From: Emydura subglobosa
Lineage: Eukaryota; Chordata; Testudines; Chelidae
Direction of reading: 5' to 3'
Assembly (NCBI GenBank): GCA_007922225.1
Contig: ML680086.1
Location: 11,012,540 to 11,076,539 of the forward strand
Length of the DNA stretch: 64,000 nucleotides
The notes beneath the pieces were generated by a model that worked only from the letters and a program-made list of their open reading frames with translations, had not been told where the DNA came from and made no database searches. Below, piece by piece: positions 12,946 through 24,312 of the stretch. The position numbers and the translations under genes are program-made. Position 1 is the stretch's first letter, and every line of letters begins with the position of its first letter.

Positions 12946-13659
12946 AGAGTGGTGGGGGAGGGCTGGGAGTCAGAGTGAGCGCTGTTGGTATATGAAGGGG
13001 AAATATAGGTTCCAGTTTACCTGATGTGAGACAATCCTTCTCTGAAATTCTGTGAACGCCACACTTAGAGTATGGATTTTAACAAGTTAGGCACACAGAT
13101 GGAGTGAATGATCAGAATTATCCATTTGTACAGGCAACTGCTCAGTTTGTGCATTCATTCATATTAATCATATGTACAATTAAGGGATAGATTCCTGAAT
13201 TTTATTGAGCTTCACTAAGCCATCTTCCCATTCTACCAATCTTGGAACCAGCCAGGGACCATTGCAACCCTTGGCATAATTTAGAGCAGCATTTAAACAG
13301 CTCTGTGTTATAAAGGCTGGATTGAACGCTCCGGGACTATATTGCTCTGTAGCTACACCCCTTCCTATTCAGGAATGCCCTATTAGAGCAGATCCCTATG
13401 CCCTTTGCACTGCTCGAGAGAGCAGGGTCTGATCTTCTTTGCTGTGCAGTTGTGCACCTAACCTATTTGAAAGCAGGCAACTGTGTAAGACTCTGAACTG
13501 ACAATCTCATGATTTAAAGGATTTACCTGTAAACAGACACTGCACTGGAACGTATGAATGTACTAATTGACACCTTTTGTAGCCCATAAGACAAGAGACA
13601 GGAAAAATTTACAAAATAGTGTCAGTAAGTCAATTTAGTACTCTGTAAAAAGGGGGAAC

Positions 13660-13990
13660 TAATAGCAGAAAAAAAGTATTAAAAACAATAAAAGAACCTA
13701 CAATCATACTAATAAGTTTACCAGAAATTAATCCCCACCTCCTACCCAATCTCCACAAGGGCTCTGGTTGGTATCAATCCTTCCAACCCTTCCTTAAGGA
13801 TTGGGGCCCTCTGTGGACCAGAGGTCCTGTCCATTTGCTAGATCAGAACAAAAAAACAGGATATATATATATATATTTTAAATCCTCTCTTTGTTGGTCC
13901 CTGGAGAATCCAGTTTGAACTAATATATGCAAAACTCTCCAGAGGTGGCTTCAAAAGGCTGATAGCTGATATCATGCCCCTTCTCCTAGA
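13660..13990 (+). repeat. Dispersed repeat copy A (pairs with 57200-57720)
   Basis: Collinear with the sequence near 57.2-57.5 kb: caataaaagaacctac at 13686 and 57251, ggtcctgtc/atttgct near 13823 and 57380, and ctggagaat/tttgaacta at 13901 and 57471. Spacing is conserved (215 against 220 bases). The copies are unidentified interspersed repeats in the same orientation, possibly LTR fragments. A (TA)n run (about 13861-13877) sits inside this copy only. Confidence 0.8.
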
Positions 13991-14239
13991 GAAGTTACAC
14001 ACAATCTCACAACAACAAACAATTGCATTTCTAATTCAATGGACCCCAAAGGCATGAAACTAATTTCAATAAAGTCTAACTCAATTCAGTAGGGTTTATC
14101 CAAGATATTGCAGAATATTGTTATATTGGACATAGGATGTCCCATCACATTACAGATGACGGACCAGATTTCAGATTAATGACATACATCCTTTGGTAGG
14201 TTCTATCCTCAGATTATTTATTTCTACCCATTATTCTAG

Positions 14240-14310
14240 GCACCGCATAAATAAAAGAACATATATTCCCTGTCCCAACAGGTTTACCATCTAAAGACAA
14301 AGGATATGCA
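14240..14310 (-). repeat. Possible LINE2/CR1-like 3' tail relic
   Basis: The + strand ttccctgtcccaacaggttt followed by accatctaaagac resembles the reverse complement of the AGATTGTAAGCTC...GGGCAGGGA tail seen at 20715-20745. Short and diverged. Confidence 0.35.
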
Positions 14311-14886
14311 TACCACACAAGTGAAGTTATCAGGGTAAAAACTGTATTATGAAGATGTAGCCAAAGCTTTGGATAATACATTTTTATTAGATATATGGAT
14401 TATTCCATGTTCCATGAGGGGATTGACATGGTCAGAGTAATGTAATAAGGAAGATGTTTACTACCTGCGTTTCGTGAATACCGGAAAGAAACTATATGGC
14501 AGAGAGAGGAAGTGGATGTAGTATTCAAGATGGGAGATAATGAAAACTTGAAAGTGTTATAGCTTTAGGGGCAGAAAGGTAGGGAAGTATATCTTGGAAA
14601 TGGTGTGGAGGAATAAAGGGCAGAATTTGACACTGCCTGGATGTGGGGCAATGGAGATAATTACAAATCACATTCAGATGTGATTTCAAGTGGAGCTGTT
14701 TACTAGATCACACATTACAGTGACAGCAGCAAGGTATCATGAAGATTCTCACGTATTTTTATCAGGCCTCCTTTAAACACCTACTGAAATCTCTGAAACA
14801 TTATGGGTATGCTGACCAACACACCTACACACACATGGAACAGACCCTCTGGTACATACTCCTTCACAACATTCTGTTCTCCTTAC

Positions 14887-14996
14887 CTCATAGAGTGTAA
14901 TGATACCATTGGTCTCATTTGGAGGTTTCCACTGAACATAGATCTTTTCTTCAAAGGGTCCGCCTTGGATGGATTCTAAGGGAACAGGTCCAGGAA
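14887..14996 (-). CDS. PTPRT: PTPRT internal exon, start of third fibronectin type III repeat
   Basis: Internal exon of 110 bp on the minus strand. The acceptor is ctttatag/TTCCTGG and the donor is TATGAG/gtaagg. It enters in phase 1, so the two first bases complete a valine codon with the G left by the exon at 21786-22082, and it leaves in phase 0 after LYE. The peptide reads [18 protein letters not shown], then [19 protein letters not shown]. The tryptophan in VQWKPP is the FN3 strand-B core residue, and NET is a glycosylation sequon. A 110-bp exon carrying the first third of FN3-3 matches type IIB receptor phosphatase gene structure as I recall it. The rest of the domain (an exon of about 202 bp in relatives) is not found between 1 and 14886, so it lies outside the window. 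VPLESIQGG and [16 protein letters not shown] favour PTPRT over PTPRM. Confidence 0.93.
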
Positions 14997-15645
14997 CTAT
15001 AAAGGAAAAAGATGGTAAGTCAGTAACTCTCCACAACAGTCATGTGTGTATCCTCCAGAGAGGCTGAAATCTTCTAGCAATGGTTGGTGCTCTAGAGCTG
15101 AGAAAACAAAGTGTGGGCCAAACAGGAACATTTAAAAAGACATTAGTGCCCATTGCTATTGGCCCATTCTTGACCTTGGTGTCCAAACATGAAAACTCAC
15201 TCACTTAATATTAACAAACAACAAACACTCATGTAAAGATGTACAGTGATCCACCATCACTACCTCCACCAGCACGACAGAGGCAATTTACTGATAGTAT
15301 TTATCACAGAACCAGAGGTTATAGAAGATACAAAAGACAACCTAATCTATTACCAGTTAGTGCTTTGTACATCTGCACATACCCCAGGTTCCCCTATCCC
15401 CAACACGATCATGCAAGAAATTGTCTAATTCCATTGTCAAACAATTACGCATTTATAATCGTACCATTTATAATATATCAAGGTATTTCATTTTGTTGTT
15501 AAATGATGTTTTTCATTTTCCAACTTACTTCATTCCTTTAAAATATTAAGACAATAAAAATACATTCCTTAAATAAAAAAGAAATGTAACAAATGTGACT
15601 GATTTAACATAGCCTCAAATACAGCAACTTGTGTCATATAGTAAT

Positions 15646-15890
15646 ATTTAGCCCTTGCATAGTATTTTCACCAAAACCCTCTCTACAGAAGTGATTAACA
15701 AGTATTATTCCCACTTCAGAGAAGCAGAAACCGAAACTAAGACACAAACATGCTTAGGTCCCAATGCTGCTCATGGAGATCCAAAGCAGAATTGGAGCCT
15801 AAATGACTTGCTTTAAGTCACATGGAAAGTCAGTGATAGAGCTGGGAACAAAACCCAGTTTGTACTCTACTTACTGGACTAGATGGCTCC
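15646..15890 (-). repeat. MIR (CORE-SINE) relic
   Basis: Antisense MIR text on the + strand: cagagaagcagaaaccgaaa, then gacttgctttaagtcacatg, then agtgatagagctgggaacaa followed by aacccag. An insertion or divergence separates the two halves. Ancient tRNA-derived SINE with no function implied. Confidence 0.75.
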
Positions 15891-18800
15891 TAATTCAGGA
15901 AGCACAAAGGGTCAATAAACACACCTATGGGTGCTTCAGGGTCAACACTTAAACTGATCTAATCTTGCAAGCTTTACTTCAACAGCACATTGTCTAAACT
16001 AAATCTTAGATGAAAGTGCCAAAAAGTATTTGTTTATATAAGATTTGCTTCAGTACACTGCAGGAGTCATTTATCTCAAAAGTGTAATGGATTTTGTATT
16101 TAAAGCATAAGATATAACAGGATTCATGCTCTGTGTGTTTTAGTATGACACTGAGTTTAAAATAGCATAAGAGTTGTGTTTTCTATACAAGCAAAACCAA
16201 CATAAAACCAATAGGGACTGAGCCAGAAAGACCTCCTTTTAGATGCAAATAAATGAGCTAAGCCAAATATTCTTCTTTTCTTCCCAGCCTTTTGGACCAT
16301 TCTATTCCACATCTTATCTTCTGTTTCCTGTTTTAGGTAATCTTCCATAATCACCACAAATAATTCTTTAATGTGTTCCTTTTCTTCCCCTTTTGCTCTA
16401 CGTGCATACTCTTCTTGAGTTCTAGGAAGAAAGTTATTCACTTCATAATTTTATTGTTAAGAAATATTTACAGGAAGCATGCTAATGGCTACAATCTTCT
16501 TTGTCTTTTAATTAACTTATTATTAAACAAGGCACTTTCCAATCACTGAGTGACGATATGATGGAAGGAAATGCCAGTTTGAAGGACCGGTGTTGCACAG
16601 TTGAATCATTTTCTTCTTTAACTGATTGATGGCTTTGTTTGCATATCAGCAACAGGAAATATTTTCATTTTGTTTTATTTTGGGGGTGCTTTTTTCCTAC
16701 TGTCAGTATTTCAGGATTAGCTCTGGCTTCAGAAAAACCAAATTGTCTTCAACTTGGTGCAAAGGTAATGCAGCTACTAGTGATGGACAGACAATGGAGA
16801 ACACATTCAAGAGCCACTCCTTTCTGCTGTGAGAAATATTTCCCAGAAGGAAGAGCAAGATTTGTCATATTCAAGAGTAAGATTTGCCAAGAGACATCAG
16901 TGTCTAACAACTTGGCCAGAGAGATTCCCATTTGGCTCACATTGCAAAGCTGTAGCCTATTGACCAGTAGGGTCATGATTTAAATCTAAGATGTGGTAAG
17001 AAGGATAAACAGAGAAAGGCCAATTGTCAGCCACAGACACTTCAGTAGTAGATCCATATCCCACACCTGGACACTCAACTAGGTATCCAGGCACGTCAAT
17101 TCCTGTATTACACACTTATGTAGCAATAACAGCATCCAAATGTGAAATTTAACCTCGTATTCAGATGCTCATGTTGAGAAGCTGTATGGAGAGTTTGTCC
17201 AGCTAGCTGGTGGGAGATGGACAATGGAGGAAGTCTGCTCCAGTATCTGGACAAAAGGTTGCTCACACCATACTTCTCTTTCAGCAGTATAACATGAAAG
17301 GCTATGACACCCTCCCCATCTTTGTTTTATCACATTTTGGCTTATTTAGGCAGGCATGTTGAGTGGATGTTTTTAACATGTTTGAGATATTAGACTCCCC
17401 TAGACCAGATGTTCTATTAACAGTAAATAGGAGGGAAAGCAGGGGACATGAAAAACTTTAAAAATAGCACTATCTGAATAAACATTAACTGATGGAAAGA
17501 ACTTCACAAGAGCTCCATTTTACTAAGTGGAAGAAAGAATGAAGGAATATTGCAAGTTCTCCAGAAAACCTTAAGCAAGGAACTTTGAAATAAGTGCGTC
17601 ATCTCTGGACGAGTTGGTTCAGCATGTTTAGACTAACACACACAAAACAATTGTAGTATCTTGCCTAAAGAGTGGATGGACAAAAGTACAGACAGACTTA
17701 TAGGAGAAAGGGTTGTCTCCTCAAGGTTACAAAGTGTTCAAAGGGCACAAGTGTTCAGGAGAGTTTGCCTCCAGAAATGAGGTAGTGAACACATAGGACC
17801 AAATTCTGTTCTGACACACATGTACAACCCCCAGTGACTGCTATGCAGCTGCGTGAGTACATAGGAGTCCAGAGTTTACCACATATTATCTAGGATTATG
17901 GCTCAGACACAAATAAAAGACACATGCATAGACCCTCGGATTTTCCATTTGCGGACTTTGGGTAAATTATTGGAGGTCAGTGCACAGCCCAAGAAATCCC
18001 CTTTGGCATCATCAAACAGCTATGCCAAACCACTCCACAGCGGCCGCTGAAGCTCTGAGGTTGCGAAAGTTCCCACAGTAGCTATATCTCTTTTTCATAT
18101 AAGGCAATGACTAGTGCAACTGCACAATGATGGATCCACCACACCTGTTCCAATGCCTCGCCTGCCTCTGCCCCACACATCAAAAGCCTTGTAGGAGAGC
18201 ACAGAGATCTCACTCACAGAGCTGCGCTCCATCCAGGGGGAATCTGGGCCTGTATGACTTCAAGTCTTGCTGCACTGACTCTTCATGAGCAAGTCTTCAT
18301 GAGTCTTGCTGCACTGCCTCTGCAGCAGAACACAGATGCTAATGGATTTGGTGAGCTCTGCACTCAGAGGAGGGAGTAGGGTTTTCCCCTTTTAGGCAAA
18401 CAAAACTATTTCACCCTTGGAAGAGGGGCCTGAAGAATTAGAAAACACAGACCACTTGCATGGTTTTCATCAGAAATTGTCTTCAATAACATGTAAACCC
18501 TCCCCCTTCCAATACCTTTTCAAAGATCTACTGGTCTCTCAAACCTATTGGCCACCAGCACAGCTCATAACCTCTGTCCAGGAGGAACAGAGATGGAATG
18601 CACAATATCTTAGGGTGCTGCATGAAGTGACTAGCACAGACACTGCAGAGAACAACTTCACAGGCTCCATGCCCACATTTTTAGGGAAACATTGTATTCT
18701 CTCTCTAAGTTTACCAGTCTGCAGTACAGGGTGTTTATATTTTCCTCTAGTCTGAGTCTTGTGCATTTACCACTGAGCCCTCAAATATGGTGAATTAACA

Positions 18801-19589
18801 GTCTGTACAGGAAAATGTACCCTATATAGAACCCTAGAAGGAAAAGGAGGAGAGGAATGAGTTAAATAGCAACAATGTTCTAACATTCTGGTTATAACAT
18901 CACAGAATAATTACATCCAGTGGGGAATTTAATGTACTCTCCTTTTTCACCCACACAATAGTCAAACACTATCTAGCCAGATTGCACCTTGGCATAGAGA
19001 TGCTCCAGGGCTGCTCATCTTTATCAATATGAAAGACTGATTTCCCCGGTAAAGTAACAATTTAAGATTTATCTTTCATTACGGTTACAAGGCCACTACA
19101 AATCCACCTACTCAAGCAAAATTCTAATGCTGTGAACGATAACTAAGTAAATGCACTCCCAGTCCTGTCTGACAAAAACTCTGATCATTACCCTGAATTA
19201 ATAGAAAGGTCTGCCATCTCCTGGAGTCCCCTCTGTGATATACTGTAATGCCAGAGCCACTTTCATCACAGATAAATTTAGCTCAGCAGCACCTAATGGC
19301 TCAGGCAAGGGAAAGATGTTTCCTTATAGCCCATTAGACAGAGTGGATGCTTGCAGTCCATGAGGGCTCTTAGTTCGAGTCTCAGCTCAGATGACTTTGT
19401 TACAGAGGGCAATTTGTCCTGCAATGCCTTGGAAAAACCTTACCGAATTAAGTTAAACCTTACTGAATTGTTTAATACTATTAGGGTCCACAGTAGTAAA
19501 AAATATAATTGTTTATGTGGTACTGTAGAATTGCATATAACTTTTCTAGGACACTGATTAATGTAAAGCTTGGGGAAATGTTAGGAACT
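15891..19589. other. Intron sequence without firm features
   Basis: Unique-looking intron. A minus-strand ORF of 94 codons (16157-16441) is charged and helical-looking but matches nothing I know. A NotI-type octamer gcggccgc lies near 18041. A direct repeat of agtcttgctgcactg occurs at 18262 and 18302. ORFs at 16626-16983 and 18417-18755 look like chance. Confidence 0.45.
18262..18316. repeat. Small imperfect tandem duplication
   Basis: agtcttgctgcactg is present at 18262-18276 and 18302-18316, with tcttcatgag repeated between them (18280 and 18294). The 40-bp period indicates a local duplication. Confidence 0.85.
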
Positions 19590-20250
19590 TTAAAGAATTG
19601 TTTGGGACAATACGTGGGAAGTGGGTTTCCTAGGAGGTACTTGAGAGGCCTTTTGAAGTTATGCCTGGAGACAAAAACCCATTCCCTACTGATTACCTGC
19701 TCCCAGGAACTCCAGATCAAAGAACACCTTGAACTGTATAAAGGGGGATTAAACTTTCCATGAGTGTGCTACTTCTGAACTGAGGCTTTTATGAATTTGT
19801 GACAACAACAGGGACTCCTCTGTTGGATTTGAAGGAGTAATCACCTGCCAGAGCCCATACTACATTTGGGGTTGATCTCTGTTAAGTTTATTAGCATGCG
19901 TGTAGGTTCTTTAATTGATTTTAATAGTTTTTCTGTGATGCTTTTACCCTAAGAATAAATGTGGTTGCATAGAAATTGCTGGGTGATAGCTTAACTGAGG
20001 ACAGTTACACTATTAGTCTCTGAAGAGAAAGCAAGCAGGTCTGCTTAAGCAGTCTGTCTTTTGCTGGGAATAATGCAATGAAGGCAGGGAACTGTTCAGC
20101 CTGGAGATACGTGTCTCTCTCCTTTCTGACCAGGGTGTCTCCACACAAGAGGGCTGATGACCAGAGGAGCTAGAAGCCTGAGAATGGGTGCTTTGCAAGA
20201 TCACCGAGCAGAAGTACAGGGGTAGCCAAGCAGGTACCCTGAACTGTGAC
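19590..20250 (+). mobile_element. Candidate solo LTR of an endogenous retroelement
   Basis: The block has LTR-like signals in order: a TATA-like box in gaactgtataaaggggga near 19733, and a polyadenylation-like aataaa near 19955, followed by the text attgctgggtgatagctta, which I recall near the ends of turtle LTRs. No gag, pol or env remnant adjoins. Exact TG/CA ends and a target duplication were not found, so the limits are approximate. Confidence 0.45.
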
Positions 20251-20269
20251 AGGCTTAACAGTTTAGGGA

Positions 20270-20840
20270 TAATTTTCCTAGCCCATCACTTTGACCATGT
20301 CATCCCTCTTTTTGTATCTCTTTACTGGCACCATCTTCTCTATTGTATCAAATATAAACTGCTTGTTTTCAGTTTCAAGGCCCTTCACAACCTGTCCTCA
20401 CTCATTCAGTATTGAAAGGTCAACTCCTGCCTCTGATCAGCCCATGATGTCAGCCTCCGTTGGCCATGTTAAATTTCCAAAACAAGCACCTTTGTGCTTT
20501 CTCCCAGGCTGCACCTCATCTTGGAAGATGCTCTCTGTAAACATCCACAACACTAAATCATTATCCTCCCTCAAATTCTCCTTTGCTCTTAGGCCTACAA
20601 AAAATTGACAATGTTTAGCTACTGGTATGCTGAGACCACTGCTTCTCATGCCAACCAATACTGTCTCATCATTTCCTTATGTCATGTCCATCTGTTGTCT
20701 CATCTTATATTTAGATTGTCAGCCCTTCAGGGCAGGAACTGTCTTTTTGTTCTGTGTTTGTACATAGCCTCACACAATGGGTCCTGGTCCATGACTGGGA
20801 CTCCTAAGTGCTACAATAATACAAATATTAATAAATAATC
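20270..20840 (+). mobile_element. LINE2-like 3' end, C-terminal ORF relic plus tail
   Basis: The + strand frame at 20188-20415 contains FDHVIPLFVSLYWHHLLY, then CIKYKLLVFSFKALHNLSSL. It resembles the HHVTP..L.SLHWLP...RI.YK.LVLTFKALH block found C-terminal to the reverse transcriptase in L2-type LINEs. The 3' tail follows: agattgtcagcccttcaggg, caggaactgtctttttgttc, gtcctggtccatgactggga, and a repeated aatatt/aataaa end near 20820-20840. The frame is broken after about 20415. It is antisense to PTPRT. Confidence 0.8.
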
Positions 20841-21785
20841 ATACATCTGCAAGGTACTTATTATGGCATAAGAGTGGCAGAATCTGGCCTCATTAATTTA
20901 GCATCATAGGTGTACCTGATGGTAGGTTACCGTGTGGCCTAGACTTCCCAGAATTATGGAACAGGTGCATTCTGGAAATTAAAATGATATATAAAAAGCT
21001 ACATTAAAATGTTATTTAGGTTGCAAAGTTAAGCATTCAAAAGTTTGCATGTGCCAGAATTGCAGTTGCCTATGCAATCTTATTTCTGGTCCTCTATGCA
21101 TCCAACCTATGAATGGGCAGACCCCTATGGAAAAGATAGTATGCAATCCTTTAATTAAAGGCTGCATTATAATGCATATTCACCAAGTGGCAGAATTAAG
21201 GATGGACAGTCAATCATAAATCTCAAATTTCCTAACTTGAGTGCTTGACTCTGTAACTTATATAACATTCTTTTTCACATTTCATATGTATATTCCCAGT
21301 TTTTGTTGTTTTTTTAAAGGGAAGAAAGTAAAATTCTGTTATGTAAACTTGTAACAAGCCTCACATCACAGGTATCAGCAGGGTTTGAACAGTCTTTGCC
21401 TTCAGCACACATTTCTACTATATGAGACATTAGATTAACCAGCTTCCCTTACAATAAATAAAATAAGCCACAGGACTAGAGAATTTTGTCTCTGGGGGCC
21501 ACTGGAAGTTTGGCACACACCACTTCCCAGAACTGGGCCCTGTATTGTTGACTGGCAGACATGAATACTACTTGCGGCTTCACAGTGCTTTACAGACATT
21601 ATCAATGCCACAAAAAGTAGGTAAATATAAAAAATCCCCATTTTATTTGCAGCAGAAGGAAATCTGATACAGAGTTGGTGTGACACTATCTCCGAGCCCA
21701 CAATGCCATTTTTCCCAAGTCATTTTTTCCCTGAATAGTTATTTAGAACTTTAAACCATGAAAAAAAAACCAAACATTTTCTTAC
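20841..21785. other. Intron sequence next to the FN3-2 exon
   Basis: No repeat or coding signal recognised apart from a T-rich run near 21302-21316. The minus-strand ORF at 21435-21701 has a hydrophobic stretch but no family resemblance. Confidence 0.45.
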
Positions 21786-22082
21786 CATCCTCTTCAGTCT
21801 GTACCACCAGCTCCTCGCTCTCCATTTTGCCCTCTGGATTAGAAAGTGCTAGCCTCAACCGGATGGTCATGAAGGGCCGAAGGCCTCTCAAGGTATAGTG
21901 TGAGGATGTCTGGATGAGTTCCTCTGCCTCATACTTCTGCTGGTTAAAAACGTACTGGTACTGGACTGTTAGGTTGTAGCTGTGGCAACGGGTCACTGCG
22001 TAACCAAAGGGCTCCCATTGTAAGGTCAGCTGCCGGGAGCGGATGTCAACAACTTCCACATTCTGTGGTCCATGGACTGGAT
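21786..22082 (-). CDS. PTPRT: PTPRT internal exon, second fibronectin type III repeat
   Basis: Internal exon of 297 bp read on the minus strand, phase 1 at both ends. The acceptor follows a pyrimidine-rich stretch ending TGCACAG; the donor reads GGATG/gtaag. The translation starts [13 protein letters not shown], has the conserved FN3 strand-B tryptophan in [12 protein letters not shown], an NLT glycosylation sequon, and the F-strand/turn text LALSNPEG, and ends VVQTEED. One exon encoding one whole FN3 domain with phase 1-1 borders is normal for this family. FN3 repeats form the stalk of this homophilic adhesion receptor phosphatase, outside the cell between the MAM/Ig head and the membrane. 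The match to PTPRT rather than PTPRM, PTPRK or PTPRU comes from recalled family sequence, especially [16 protein letters not shown]. No stop or frameshift is present. The exon number (about 8) is inferred from the family gene structure. Confidence 0.93.
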
Positions 22083-22194
22083 CTGTGCAGCAAGTGAAAG
22101 AAATGAAAGGGCTTTGAAGGAATCAGGCATCCATGTATCTCTCCATGTGCATTATCTATGACACTTATGGCCCAGATTGCTGTTGTAACTGAGC

Positions 22195-22385
22195 ATCTAT
22201 CTTTAATTAATTTGTCCTCACAACACCCCTGTGAGGTAGGAAAGTGAAATTATCATCATTCTGCAGATGGGGAACTGAGGCACAGAGAGACTAATTTACC
22301 TGCCCAAAGGCTCTGAGGTAGGGCAGTATCTGAACCTAGTTCTTTCATGCCCCAGCTAATGCCCTAATCACTGCATAGCCTTCCT
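22195..22385 (-). repeat. MIR (CORE-SINE) relic
   Basis: Antisense MIR on the + strand: cctcacaacacccctgtgag, then gatggggaactgaggcacag followed by agagactaatttacctgccc, and cctaatcactgcatagcc at the end. Well preserved for this family and only about 110 bp from the FN3-2 exon acceptor. Confidence 0.88.
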
Positions 22386-24109
22386 GCACAGAGAATGAGG
22401 GCGTGATGGTATGGTGCAGATACAGGTTTATGAGAATGAGTTTGGAAACATCACCTTACTTCGCCAGTGCTCTTGTTCTCTTTTTTTAAATGCTTCAGAG
22501 ACACTCAGATACTTGATCTTATCTACTCCCATGCCCCATTGCCAAAGCCTTGAGTGAGTTGAGTGACCTCTCACCACACCATCATATATATTCTTCATGT
22601 ACCATGTTTTATAGAACAACCATTTTAGAAATGCATCTTGACTGGTTGAGACTATTTTTTGTGTCCCTCCATCTATAAAGTCAGACAATTTTAATATCTT
22701 AAATCCCATACCACTGGGAAATTTATCATCGGTGGGGGGAAGGGTGGAAAATTAAAGTAATGTTTTAAAATCTCATACTTTCTTTTCAAAAACATATTAA
22801 TATCATAATTTTAATGTCCAATATAACAGGAAACAGGACCTTCCGGAACCAGTACTAGCACCTAATGCTATGGATACGTGCTGTAAAAATTGGAATAGAT
22901 GCCATACAATAATGAACTGCGGTGTATCCCCACTAGAGAGCTAAGAATCTCCCTTTCCCACGTCTCTCGCCCTAATGGTCACATGGGTAAAGAACTGTGT
23001 ATTTATGCACCTCAGGCCACTGTAAGTTTAGAGCGAATATAGGAAACATTCCTCTGACAGGCTTTTTTCTCTTTTTTTTATGAAGTGGCTATTTGAAAGT
23101 GCCCATGGACCTGGAACATTCATAGTAGCTGCAGCAGAGGTTAATTACTGGTTGAAGGGCAGGAGAAGTGGTCATATAAGTGCCATTTATTAGATGAATG
23201 CCACAACTACAGATGTAATATAAAGTCCAAATGAAGTTCATTATTCTTATTCTTTCTTTATAGTCAGCTTGAGCTAAAGATGCATGTGTAAGAATAATTT
23301 CCACTTGTCATTCCTTATTTATGTTTATAGTATAGTTCAAATGCTTTGACCACTAAACCTGCGCTTTAAATGGTGAGTGTGAGAGTTTATAGTTGTATTT
23401 TACACAAAGATTGAGGGATGATCGAGTGAATGATTGAGATGCATTAGGTGGTAATACTATATTATATAAAAACACAAATTTTACATGGTATTTCCCAAAA
23501 TTATATGGTATTTTACAGTTTTAATCAATTATCCCTCAACCAATGCTACAAGAATGCACATATATGAGTATAAAGAAGAGAAAATTAGTGAAAGATATAT
23601 AATTTTTATCTGCAACTTCTTAATTTTAGAGCATAATTTAAAATGGTTTAAATTCTGTCAGTTTCAAAGAGTACTACATTTTCTTGGGGGGGGATAGGAA
23701 GGAAACAGTCATAAGGAAACCAAAATAGTTATAGAAAGAAAAAGAAAAAAAGAAATAAAGCGGGGGAAATGCCCTCTAGAAGTTGTTAAGAAGTAAAGAA
23801 CAACAAACAAAGTTTCCACTTCTGCTAACGTATGAGCAGAGAACATATTAATGTTTGGTCAGATGTGTCTCACTGCAAAAGCTGTAACAATTAACAATGG
23901 GGCAATAACTACTTCTGAAATGAAGATTTAATACATATTAAAACACGCACATGTGCATTTTAAAAATAGGACACTAAAACTAGGCAGTGTAAAGCCTGCA
24001 CCTATTTCTCAAATAATATTTCTCAAATTCCTGCAAATAATTTCTCATTCAGTAATTGTTACTGTATTCCAGTTTTTATAATCATTCTTGGCACTTCCAT
24101 TGCATATTC

Positions 24110-24312
24110 AACTAGGGTTTGCAGGGTTCTCTACAAACATTAAAGCCTCAACCACCACTTTGTGAGGGATGCTTTATAGTCATTATATATTGGGATAAAC
24201 TGAGGAACGGAGAGATCTAAGTGGCTTGTCCAGGAACACAGAGTCCACATCAGAACTCCAGAACTGACACCTAGTTACCTGCTCCAGCCATTAGATAACA
24301 CTAATGCCCTAG
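24110..24312 (-). repeat. MIR (CORE-SINE) relic
   Basis: Antisense MIR on the + strand: actttgtgagggatgcttta, then gggataaactgaggaacgga followed by gagatctaagtggcttgtcc, and ctgacacctagttacctgct. More diverged than the copy at 22195. Confidence 0.72.

Larger units (their letters stand above)
7371..13659. other. Mostly unique intron
   Basis: About 6.3 kb with little recognisable repeat. It includes a pyrimidine-rich stretch with degenerate TATC/TCTG units (about 8810-9290), a 28-bp tandem duplication (11586-11644), a T-rich tract (11336-11357) and a dispersed-repeat fragment (12843-12945). The 122-codon minus-strand ORF at 9933-10301 is discussed as a finding. Confidence 0.5.
1..14886 (-). 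other. PTPRT: PTPRT intron downstream of the FN3-3 exon, partial
   Basis: Everything below 14887 is downstream intron of the minus-strand gene. The next expected exon, which would complete FN3-3, is not recognisable in any frame, so this intron is longer than 14.8 kb. About a quarter of it is CR1 sequence, concentrated in the first 7.4 kb. Confidence 0.75.
14997..21785 (-). other. PTPRT: PTPRT intron between the FN3-2 and FN3-3 exons
   Basis: Complete 6789-bp intron with GT...AG ends (donor gtaagaaaat, acceptor tttcctttatag). It carries a MIR relic at 15646-15890, an LTR-like block at about 19590-20250 and a LINE tail at 20270-20840. The remainder shows no coding signal beyond short chance ORFs. 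Confidence 0.85.

Noticed and set aside
1..14886. The 202-bp exon that should complete FN3-3
   Set aside because: Not recognisable in any minus-strand frame below 14887. It must lie beyond the window start.
18030..18060. NotI-type gcggccgc as a CpG-island mark
   Set aside because: A single octamer without surrounding CpG enrichment does not make an island or promoter.
19330..19400. tRNA or tRNA-SINE B-box-like agttcgagtctc
   Set aside because: No A box at the right distance, no cloverleaf, and no repeat body. Too weak to call.
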